This document shows positions 6,905-14,768 of a DNA stretch of 15,219 nucleotides, one piece after another. The notes beneath the pieces were generated by a model. The model was given only the letters and a program-made list of their open reading frames with translations. It was not told the DNA's origin and made no database searches. The first letter of the stretch is position 1; every line of letters starts with the position of its first letter. Position numbers and translations under genes: made by a program. Source of the DNA: Hydnum rufescens UP504 (lineage: Eukaryota > Basidiomycota > Agaricomycetes > Cantharellales > Hydnaceae); assembly GCA_014904985.1 (NCBI GenBank), contig MU129049.1, positions 29,601 through 44,819 on the forward strand, read 5' to 3'.

Positions 6905-8186
6905 TTACCGCATTTTTTGCAAAAAATTTACAGCATGGGCTGCCTGGGCATAGGCTTTCAAGTGCTGCATTTGTCTGTCATCCCTGGCCCTATTGAAGTA
7001 CTGCTCTGGGTCATGTAGGATGCCCAGTACATCGCCCTTGCGAATCCATTCTGCGGTGGGGGACGTATTGGCTACCTGCACTATGAGCTCCTCTGACTTA
7101 AGCAGTGCTGACAGAGCTGCTAGGAAGCACCCATTGCTCGTGGGAAGCGTAACCCTCTCCATGAACCATTCCTTGCGCCCCGCTACTAGACCTTCCACCG
7201 GAACCCTGGCGGCCCATCCAGGACAGATCCTCATGTCCTTTGCCGCTTGCAACAGGTGTGGCGTGCGGCAATATTCTTGGCACCTGTCGGGGTTCCTGGA
7301 AGCGGCTAGGTATGTGGCGTGATTCCGGATCCCTTTGGGATGGCATGGCCGGACTTGGACATTTCTTGCCACGATGGGGGTCAAATGAGCACGAACGTCG
7401 AATCGTTCCTCTGGCTGACTGATCGAGAGGCACGTCTCTTGTGCCGTTCTCAGCATGGAGACCTCGTAGTTAACCTGGAAGTCCTCCCCTAGCAACACAG
7501 GAACGTTCATTCCTGGTATCATGTAGGCTTCCTCAAGGAATTCTAGCATTCGACCGTCCATCATAGGCATGAAGACTTGAAGGTTCATGTAGCCTAGGAT
7601 TTTTGCTTGGTTGGTGAGCTCAAAAAGGCTAAGCTTCATCCCCTTTTGTAATTTCGGGCGATGTTCCAAGGCTTTATAGCATTCCTCTGATATCAGTGTG
7701 ATGTCAGCACCCGAATCTAGTCGTAGCTGTACTTCTGGACTCAAGAGCAACCCCAGGTAGCCACCGTATACGCTAAGCGCCGTAATGCCCAGAGCTGATT
7801 TCCCGGGGGGTGTAGTTCTAGCCTTGAGGCAACAAATAACCTTCACTGGAAGGTCATTCGGAGCCTTTGGTGATTCTGGCGGCTCGTTCTCAACTGGCTT
7901 TGACGCTGCGGCCACTGCTACGAATCGCTGACTTGTTTCTCCCAAATCGCAGGGGCGCTGTCTATCAGGAGGTTTTCTTGGGGAATCCAGGAAGGATTTC
8001 ATGGAAGGGGGAAGCTGTATATTACTCGTTGCTACGTTTACATTATGCAACAAGTGTTCTTGAGTCTCTATATATGTGGGCTTCTGATAGGTTACAGGGG
8101 AACTAGACGGCGGAGCTGTGTTTGTCCGTCCTGTAATTAAAAATCCTGGCTGGAATCTACAGCAGCTGAATATGCTGCTTTGTAAT
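6905..8186 (-). pseudogene. Retroelement protease (5' part of pol), truncated
   Basis: The - strand frame is open from about 8186, overlaps the end of the Gag frame by roughly 50 nt, and sits in the -1 frame relative to Gag. It therefore probably made a Gag-Pol product by frameshifting, although the overlap (GGATTTTTAATT) has no textbook X-XXY-YYZ heptamer in the correct phase. Counting from the TTG at 8053, the aspartic protease active site is LRLDSGADITLIS at residues 111-123 (catalytic DSGA at 113-116). The later hydrophobic-Gly motif VLLGEDF is at about 186-192. Gag-pol linker-like sequence follows (AEWIRKGDVLGILHDPEQYF), typical of the run-up to reverse transcriptase, but the frame then enters the palindrome and stops at 6905. 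Reverse transcriptase and RNase H are absent. The active site itself looks intact. Confidence 0.85.
6934..6937. repeat. Candidate target-site duplication CATG, right copy
   Basis: CATG directly follows the tip ATTTACAG and is followed by GGCTGC. Removal of 3564-6937 leaves one CATG and keeps the - strand protease and integrase fragments in one reading frame. Confidence 0.45.
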
Positions 8187-10605
8187 TAGGTGTCTCATAA
8201 CGCCAGTGTTCCTTTTTGAGTGTTCTCCTCTCGAGACGATTGGAATATGCTCCGTAGTGTTTACATTCCCAGACCCAGTGCTTCTCGCTCCCACAGGCGA
8301 AACACTTCTGGCCGGGCTTGTTATGGCTGACCACAGAGTCATCTCGAGGGTACAGGTACGTCTTTTCAACATTACCCGCCGTCTTGCTCGAGAGGGGTAC
8401 ACGATGCTGAGGGCGATAGGATCGGCCCGCCGGGTGCTTTCCCACGTTAAACGCTGTCGAGGAAGCCCTATTTCCTTCTGCTTCCTCACTGGAGTAGTAG
8501 AAGGCTCCCTCAGAATCATCCTCAAAGGGGGAGTGCAGGGAATCCTCCTCCTCCCTTTCTTCGTCATTGCCCTGCATGGCTAAATTGGCTCTCTTGGAGC
8601 TCCTTGCTCCTAGGCGACATCGGTAGTACTGCGAAGATCTCCACTGGGTGATCAACGCGGCTTCAAATTGTTTGGCCGACATCAGGACTGATTCTATCGG
8701 GGGTCGGTCACTCCAGCGCAGGATGACGTCCCACTTGGTTGGTGCATTGTTCATGACTGAAGCCATTTCCTCGGGGCTATTGGGGGTGAATTGCAAGAAA
8801 ATGCACGAGAGGAGGATTTGCCATTGTATGTACTCCGCAGGTAATTCGTCAGGGTACTTGGCGCTGTGGAAAACCTCTTTGTTGTATTGGAGGCACTGCG
8901 CTGTGTACCAGACCTCTCCTAGATAGCAATGTAAGACCCACTCGCGCAGGTTGTCCCACGACTGGAGAATTGAGTGTTTGACGGGCACGGAGTGCGCCCA
9001 CCAAGCAGTTGCTACTGCTCCTTTGAAACGGTGTGTCGCTATCATGGGCAACTGGCCCTCCAACGTAGGGCCTAGACTGGCGAGATCATTACATTTGTAC
9101 AGCCAGTCAATTGCTGTCTCATGCGCTCCATCCCATTCAGGTATGGTAGACCATTTAAGCTTATTGTCCCACACAATGCCAGAGGGCGGGGCATTGGAGA
9201 GTGGTCCTTCGGGCCCGGGAGGACTTGGTGGGCCTGGTGGGCCAGGAGGGCCAGGAGGACCCATGGGAACAGGGGGGCCTGAGGGACCTCCACTAGGAGG
9301 GGATCCTGGCCCTTGGCTTCCTCGTCCTGGGCCTCCTCTGCCACCGGGGCCTCCATTTCCACCACTTGGACCTCCACCTCCACCTCCACTAGGGCCTTCG
9401 CCATTTCCCCCTTCTGGCTGGCCACCCCCACTACCCTTCGAACTGTGGGGTTGAGAGGGCAGTGGATCCTTGACTCATAGGTCTCCCGTGAGAGATTCAG
9501 GGCTCATGCGCCTTGAAGGACCTGGGGGAGGTGTATTCCCATTAGACGCTTGGGAAATGATGGGGGCTTGCCCTAGTTTGGATAGTGGGGCTTGTGTTGG
9601 GTTACTTGCAAAGAGCGAGCTGAGCTGAGGCATTGGGGCCACTTTGATTAGGCCCGAATAATAGTCATGGGCTCTGGTGGCTCCGGGGGCAGGTAGGGCA
9701 GGCGTGTCAGTGATGAGGTTCCATGCCTGGCCAGGAGGTAGCCTCGCATTCTCCACCACATTTGATCGCGCTATGAGGTAGCTGGCATGTGGCGAATGAC
9801 CCTGCGCTTGTTGGGTCAGTCCTAAGGCTGGGGCGATCCGGCTTGACGATTTTCGGACTGTCTGGCCTAATACCATTCCCATTTCCCATGCTCCTGCGGG
9901 CTCCCTACTCGATCCCAGAGGTTGCGGCTTTGACGGGGTCCAGAGGGTATTCTTTAACCCTTCCCCTAGAGTGGAGATTTGCTGGGAAAGGACCTCGAAG
10001 TGATTCTTGGGATTTGGGGTAATGGGGATGCTCTCTTGGGGTCATGGATCCTCAAGAGGGACGTCTTGCCAAATGGCTGGCGACACTTCCAAATCGATAG
10101 ACGAAGCCCGGAGCGCGGAGGAGCTTCCTCGCAAGCCCTGTCTGGATGACTGTCTGGGCCAGGCAGGCAAGTCTATTATCGAGCCAGTGCCTGCCCTTGG
10201 ACTTCGTGAGAAGTCATGATTCGCGTCTCTGCTGGGCTCCTGGAATTCATCCGGGGGGAGAAATAGCCCCAAGCCGTGGGGATCTGTGTTTATGTGGGGG
10301 AGGGGTTGGACTCCAAGGGCATCTTCCAGCTTAACGTTGTAGTATGTGTACTTCAGGGCTTGACTGCCTGAGAAGGGATACCTCGTGGCCTGTTTGATAG
10401 GGCAAGTGCCATTGAGATCGGCTTCAATCACTTCCCATCCCACAGTGAGAGCCCGATGGGCCACGTTCTTGGTAGGGAGGCGTGGATCGAGCCATGCTTT
10501 ATGCAGGCGGTCCTTCAATTCAGGTGTAGGGGGAAGGGAGTCCTCCGTAGCCATAGGGGTTGATAAGGTTTCCCCTGGTGCAGCTTTCTGAGCTTGGCGA
10601 GTCTC
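8137..10605 (-). pseudogene. gag: Gag polyprotein frame with CCHC zinc knuckle, broken by two TGA codons
   Basis: One - strand frame runs from a TGA at 10608 to TAA at 8137, interrupted only by TGA at 10044-10042 and at 9477-9475; protein-like sequence continues in the same frame after each. The order is a Pro/Ser-rich N-terminal part, a Gly-rich stretch with GGGG runs, a collagen-like PPGPPGPPGPP run at 9264-9200, and then a Ty3/gypsy capsid-like domain (WSTIPEWDG, AIDWLYKCNDLASLGP, HRFKGAVATAWWAH). An acidic linker (NDEEREEEDS) and a zinc knuckle CFACGSEKHWVWEC (C-x2-C-x4-H-x4-C) complete it. Gag packages the element RNA into particles. The capsid and knuckle portion alone, 8137-9264, is an uninterrupted 375-codon ORF. 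The stops may be CGA-to-TGA decay, or less likely readthrough codons. Confidence 0.85.
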
Positions 10606-11453
10606 TCAAACGTTAAGTCAACTCGTAGTTTTAACAGCCTATCAGCCATCATGAGCTCTTTGAGTTGATCGGACATCCACAATTGCTCTGTTAATTTGGA
10701 GTCATGATCTATTACAAAATGATGTGGTTCCTCCCCCACTATCCCTATGACATCCATAATGATGTACTGCAGCCTCTCCAAGGCTGTCTGGATCATGATA
10801 ATGAGCTCCCTGTCCACAAACCATCTCTGCTGCCCTTCGTCCAACAGGAAGTAGGCAGTGTGGTACTGCACTGGCACAAATTTCATCCACACCATCAAGA
10901 ATTGGTACATGGTGATGGGGGCCGCAGAGAAAGGGTCTGTATAGTCGCCTACCGGCTCGTCTAATCTACACGTGATTTTGAGATAGTGTTCCAGAGAACA
11001 GAGATGAGGGGGAATGGCAATGCATTCATGCATTGCAGGGTGATACAGAACATTGTCGTGTTGAGACGATGGGACGTGATGCGGGATCACATCATTAGCA
11101 TTGGGTTTCGAAGGTCGACCCCATTTACTCATATTGCGTGGCATGGATTGGAGCAAGCGGGACAGGGAGTCTGGCGATGGCAGGGGGTTGGTTGGTTCGA
11201 CTGCCTCGTCGGCTAGAGGGAACCAATGTAATAACGCGGTCCTTGACTTCAAGGGACCGTGGTATTTGTCGTCGTTAGACGAGGCGGATTCGATGGACCT
11301 GTGAACAGAAGGAGGAAAGTAGTCCAACCGCTCTAAGCACTGGCTTCGAGTGGGAGGGCCGCAAACGAAGCTAAGCACTGGCTTCGCTTCGGACGGGGGA
11401 GAAGCAAGAGGAGAGGAGGGAATGGGAATGGGGAGATGGTAGTAGCTGGCCAA
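10515..11453 (-). CDS. Upstream ORF of the retroelement, no recognised domain
   Basis: A 312-codon - strand frame lies immediately 5' of Gag and overlaps the Gag frame by about 90 nt (10605-10515), with Gag in the -1 frame relative to it. The N-terminal third is Pro/Ser-rich (PIPIPSSPLASPPSEAKP). The C-terminal two thirds look like a folded, helical protein with many aromatic and charged residues (MYQFLMVWMKFVPVQYH, ALERLQYIIMDVIGIVGEE, LTFERLAKLRKLH). It opens with TTG, there are stops just upstream, and the first internal ATG is around residue 87. The true start may therefore come from an upstream exon: a donor-like TTAG|GTAAGT on the - strand near 11515 and a CATAG acceptor near 11471 would bound a ~47-nt intron. 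It may be the N-terminal part of Gag separated by one frameshift, or a separate accessory protein. I do not recognise the family. Confidence 0.55.
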   Translation of the reverse strand: MASYYHLPIPIPSSPLASPPSEAKPVLSFVCGPPTRSQCLERLDYFPPSVHRSIESASSNDDKYHGPLKSRTALLHWFPLADEAVEPTNPLPSPDSLSRLLQSMPRNMSKWGRPSKPNANDVIPHHVPSSQHDNVLYHPAMHECIAIPPHLCSLEHYLKITCRLDEPVGDYTDPFSAAPITMYQFLMVWMKFVPVQYHTAYFLLDEGQQRWFVDRELIIMIQTALERLQYIIMDVIGIVGEEPHHFVIDHDSKLTEQLWMSDQLKELMMADRLLKLRVDLTFERLAKLRKLHQGKPYQPLWLRRTPFPLHLN

Positions 11454-11799
11454 AGGGCTCAGCTACTATCTATGGGAGAGGGGTAGTGAGCGAGTACACT
11501 AGAGTAGCGTACTTACCTAACTGAGTCACGCTCGTACGCGACTCCCTTATCCGTCTCTGCCCCGTGCTCTGTGGCGACGGATCGCGGGTCTTGATGTGGT
11601 TGCTTCGTTGCACGACTTAGGCGCGTAGTCGTTGCGTGGCTACGTTAGTTTCACGGTTCGAGCAGAGGCTACAAAGTCCGGGCAAAAGAGTGTGTTTTGA
11701 TTCCGGCACAACCGGGACTTAGAATCCTCGCGGCCACGCTATTACATAAGGTACTAGAGGGGACAGGACTTGTACATACTCTATGTAGAATGGCCCTAT
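11454..11799 (-). other. 5' leader region of the retroelement; no gene
   Basis: No coding frame is supported. The - strand carries a splice-donor-like TTAGGTAAGTACG near 11515 and an acceptor-like CCCATAG near 11471 just before the upstream ORF, suggesting a short leader intron. The segment should hold the 5' LTR and primer site if the element were complete, but I found neither a matching LTR pair nor a clear TGG-type primer binding site. A C run (CCCCCCCCC) at about 11808-11816 follows the presumed edge. Confidence 0.3.
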
Positions 11800-12060
11800 A
11801 TTACAGCCCCCCCCCGAACGATAACTCACCTGCAAAGCAGGATCCGCGAACGGGACACCAAACGATGAAATGAAGTGACGCCAAACCGTAGGAACCCCAC
11901 ACCTGCAATAGCAGGTGTGGCTCTGTAAAATATAAGTAATGCATGTCCCCGGTACCACACACCCGTCCAAGCAGGTGTGTTAGATAGTGTTTTTTTTGTT
12001 AGTTTTTAATTTTTTTATGGATAAGTACCACATGCCTGCCCAAGTGGGTGTGGTATGTTT
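11800..12060 (+). repeat. Array-like sequence resumes, with three exon-type hairpins
   Basis: The C/A-rich text with GAACGATAACTC, GCGAACGGGACACC and CCAAACGATGAAATG resembles the exon bodies of the 1-1510 array. Hairpins: a perfect 10-bp stem CCACACCTGC/GCAGGTGTGG with AATA loop at 11897-11920; ACACACCCG...CAGGTGTGT at 11956-11981; and TACCACAT...GGGTGTGGTA at 12026-12055. The first is followed by AATATAAGTAATG, like the TATAAG|GTAAGT exon ends on the left but with a weaker donor. No clear branch and acceptor set follows. It is probably the right-hand remainder of the array that the retroelement interrupts. Confidence 0.55.
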
Positions 12061-12363
12061 GTGAATTTTTGAATAAATAAATAAATAAACCAGTCAATAA
12101 AAACACAACATGACTGCTGAGTGAAACCCTCCTGACCCCAGGGAGCATATGTATAATATCATGCCAGGTGTAGCCCACTGTTGTCTGAGAATCTCTAAGT
12201 CCCAGTCTAAGGTGAGAGGCAGGGGCCCCTGGGGCCCCTGCCTGAATCATGCAAATCATGTTAGCTGGCCCCAGGGGCCCCCACCTAAAAACATCTAGTT
12301 AGACTATTTAAATGCAAGGCTCATTGTATCTAACTAGATGTACATTTGTGGCTGACCGGGTTG
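12061..12363. other. Non-coding spacer with two inverted repeats
   Basis: No gene seen. GGCAGGGGCCCC and its exact complement flank a single T at 12218-12242. ACATCTAGTTAGA at 12291-12303 is repeated inverted at 12329-12341 with a 25-nt spacer. An AATA-type microsatellite (AATAAATAAATAAATAAAC) lies at about 12072-12090. Confidence 0.5.
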
Positions 12364-13336
12364 GCAACTTGCAAAACCGAAGGCACCGGATGAAAAACAC
12401 AAAATTTTGCATCAAAACGTATTTGGGCAATTACTCCTCCAATTCCTGGCGGTTTGGCTTGCTATCAAGTGAGATGGACTTGCCTTGATCTTCTGCAAGT
12501 GCTTGTACCCTTTGCGTAATAAAATTCAAAGATTTGAGGTTTGAGGTTTTCCCCAATTTTATTTCTTCATAGCTCTTGAACTACTGTAAATTGAGGAAAA
12601 TAAACTATATCCCCTGAGAGCTGCCATGCCACTCTAGATGCCTGAAAAAATTCAAGACTGTTGGAGAAAATTTGAGGCTGTAGGTTTCCAAGGGATACAA
12701 CACAAATAGCCAAAGCATCTGCCTTGTTTGGGCTTCTAGTGTTGATGCTGTGATGGACAATGAAGTCCATGAACTGGAGGATGCATATATGCTTGGTGGC
12801 TAGCAGAAACATGCATTGGTTGGCTTTGAGATAGCCATTAATTTTTCCCTTCTGCGGGTATGGGCTCTTTGGATGCCTCACTGAGCTGCCAGGCAAAGAT
12901 CATCCAGGAATTACATCCAAAGTGATGTAATAGTGATAGGTTCAGTGTACAGGAAGTTTCATGGCTTCACTGGCCATGCTATGGTCCTAAATTCTGTGCC
13001 GAATGGTACACCATCAAAATTCTGAAATTTGCTCCAATTGCCCTGATTTTTTTTGGAACACCTAGAGGGACATAGCAGCTCTCAGGGATATAGTTTATTT
13101 TTCCTCAATTCACAGTAGTTCAAGAGCTATGAAGGAAATAAAATTGGGGAAAACCTCAAATCTCAAATCTTTGAATCTATTACACAAAGGGTACAAGCAC
13201 CTGCAGATGATCGAGGCAAGTCTGTCTCACTTGATAGCAAGCCAAACCACCAGGAATTGGGAGGAGTAATTGCCCAAATATCTTTCTGATGGCAAATTTT
13301 GTGTTTTTCGTCCGCGCCTTCGGTTTTGCAAGTTGC
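12364..13336. mobile_element. Second inverted-repeat element, about 970 bp, MITE-like
   Basis: The arm 12364-12627 (starting GCAACTTGCAAAACCGAAGG) and the arm 13070-13336 are inverted copies, roughly 90% alike by eye with scattered small indels. About 440 bp of unmatched sequence lies between. Shared landmarks include CCCCAATTTTATTTC, CATAGCTCTTGAACTACTGT and GCTTGCTATCAAGTGAGA. The - strand ORF at 12567-12896 (109 residues) begins in the middle and runs into an arm; it has no recognisable motif and is not called. I see no obvious target duplication beside the tips. A non-autonomous DNA transposon is the simplest reading, older than the large palindrome because the arms have diverged more. 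Confidence 0.7.
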
Positions 13337-13337
13337 A

Positions 13338-13575
13338 ATAAATGGGGGGGCGGGATTATTACCTTCAGAGAGGGGGGTATTACCAGCAAGGGAAGGGGGA
13401 GTGTTTACCAATAAGGGGGGGGGGGGGTATTACCAGCAAGGGAAGGGGAGTGCTTACCAATAAGGTTGGGGGGGCGGATATTACCAGTGAAGGGGGGGTG
13501 TATTAGCAGGGGGGTGTATTACAGGGGGTGTATTAGCAGGGGGGGTATAGCAGGGGGGGTGTATTAGCAAAGGGG
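13338..13575 (+). repeat. G-run minisatellite
   Basis: A ~50-bp unit (GTATTACCAGCAAGGGAAGG then AGTGYTTACCAATAAGG plus a G run) occurs at about 13377-13427 and 13428-13476. A shorter unit GGGGGGTGTATTAGCA follows, repeated about five times at 13490-13575. There is a run of 13 G at 13415-13427 and many runs of five or more G, so G-quadruplex formation on the + strand is plausible. Tract lengths are likely to be unstable. Confidence 0.75.
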
Positions 13576-14600
13576 GGGACTGGGGTTGAGGAACTATGGG
13601 CATATTCTGTCATGTGCATATGGGGAGCATTGTTTCATTGATTCCACACTGAATTTACCATCCTCAGAAACAAGGTATTGGCCCCAGGCTCCCAATATGC
13701 TATTCTAATATTGAATATATGAATTCCATTTAAAATTACCTTGGAGAAATGCCACTTCAATTTGCATAATCATTTAGCATTAACTCAATCATGGTCTCTT
13801 CATAAAAATCAGATTATTCATTTTTTAAATGCAGGCATACAGACTTATGGCTGTTAGTGAGAGAAAACTTAATAGGGGTCAGGGGATCCTGAGCTATATA
13901 CTGTACATCATGTGGATTACATAATCAAGATGAGACTGATCCAATCCCAACAGCAGAGGACAGGTCTTGATCAGAATAGAAAAAAAGTCCACCAGGAACA
14001 AATGAAAAAAAAAAAAAGAGTGGCAGGGTTGGTTACATAAGGGATATCTGCACTGGCAGTACAAAGGAATGGAGGGTGTGCATGTGATAGGTGAAGATGG
14101 GGTGTAACAGCATCATGGGTTTATGGATTACAGTCATGGTTTGGGTTATGGTGCAGGTCAGCCACAATACAGTCAGGTAACTTTTTCAGGGTACAGGTAT
14201 GGTTTCAGTTTCAGTTGCAGGTTAGCCACAGGGCCATGGTTGCAGTTACAGCTTCAAGTCAATACAGGCTATACTTTCAGATACAGTGTCTGGGTTGAAT
14301 ATGAGTTTGGGTTTGTCATGTGATGAATCCACACACATGGTGGGATTCATGGACATGAGGAGGGTGGTGCATGCAGCATGGGGGCATTAGAGCCAGGGAG
14401 ACAGGAACACCACTTCACTGTGGGTTAATCTCCAGGTATCACAGAGCTTAATTGGGGCCCATAGCCTGTTGGCAAAAGAAAAACTTGATAGGAGATCAGG
14501 AATTCCAAAGCTAATACATCATGTGGATTATGTAATAAAATAAGATTGATCCAAATCCTCATACTAACAATGGCAGGCTCAAAGCTGCACCATAGGCTCA
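13576..14600. other. Non-coding region with a diverged direct repeat
   Basis: No gene is supported. A block of about 85 bp at 13862-13950 (AAAACTTAATAGG ... CATCATGTGGATTA ... TGATCCAA) recurs in the same orientation at 14478-14562 with many substitutions. Between them, 14120-14290 is rich in short CAGGT/TTTCAG words. The 66-codon ORF there (14123-14323) has a composition driven by these words and is not called. Confidence 0.45.
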
Positions 14601-14603
14601 CAG

Positions 14604-14768
14604 CAGCCACCTAAAGGCAAGAGTAAAAGCCAGTATGGACAAAGCAGTCAGCTAAGGCAAGAGTACAATTCATGTATGGACAAAGGCAGCCACCTAAGGC
14701 AAGAGTACCAGCCATGTATGGACAAAGCAGTCAGCTAAGGCAAGAGTACAAGCTGGCATGCACAGATG
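14604..14768 (+). repeat. 41-42 bp tandem repeat, four copies in alternating ABAB order
   Basis: The units start at 14604, 14645, 14687 and 14728. All share TAAGGCAAGAGTA and most share TATGGACAAAG. Copies 1 and 3 begin CAGCCACC while copies 2 and 4 begin CAGTCAGC, so the array probably grew by copying an 82-83 bp pair. Confidence 0.7.

Larger units (their letters stand above)
3554..6943. mobile_element. Giant palindromic (foldback-type) insertion, 3.39 kb
   Basis: The left arm (3554-5386) and right arm (5392-6943) are reverse complements around a 5-nt AGTGG spacer at 5387-5391. In the stretches I compared by eye they differ by roughly one base per hundred, plus two larger gaps. The outer tips are CTGTAAATTTTTTGC and its complement. 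Copies of CATG at 3560-3563 and 6934-6937 are candidate 4-bp target duplications, giving an element body of 3564-6933. There is no transposase or other recognisable protein. The 91-residue ORF at 3854-4129 (-) recurs identically at 6356-6631 (+) simply because of the symmetry. The insertion lies between the protease and integrase fragments of the retroelement. It is most likely a non-autonomous DNA transposon with very long inverted repeats; an inverted duplication formed during repair is the alternative. Confidence 0.9.

Noticed and set aside
8951..9454. 167-residue Gly/Pro-rich + strand ORF
   Set aside because: It is the antisense shadow of the Gag frame; the Gly/Pro content mirrors the collagen-like stretch on the - strand.
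10560..10580. GGGAAAC as a -1 frameshift site between the upstream ORF and Gag
   Set aside because: The heptamer begins at the first base of a codon in the upstream frame, so it is out of phase for X-XXY-YYZ slippage.
11640..11690. tRNA-like B box (GGTTCGAGC) near 11656 with an upstream TGGC box, as a tRNA gene or primer binding site
   Set aside because: The segments do not fold into a tRNA cloverleaf by eye. On the - strand there is no TGG at the distance expected for a primer site.
12567..12896. 109-residue - strand ORF in the second inverted-repeat element as a transposase remnant
   Set aside because: No catalytic or DNA-binding motif is visible and it runs into the inverted-repeat arm. 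Too short and unspecific to call.
14123..14323. 66-residue ORF rich in Tyr, Gly and Phe as a small structural protein
   Set aside because: The composition follows from short repeated CAGGTT/TTTCAG words in the DNA. There is no other coding support.
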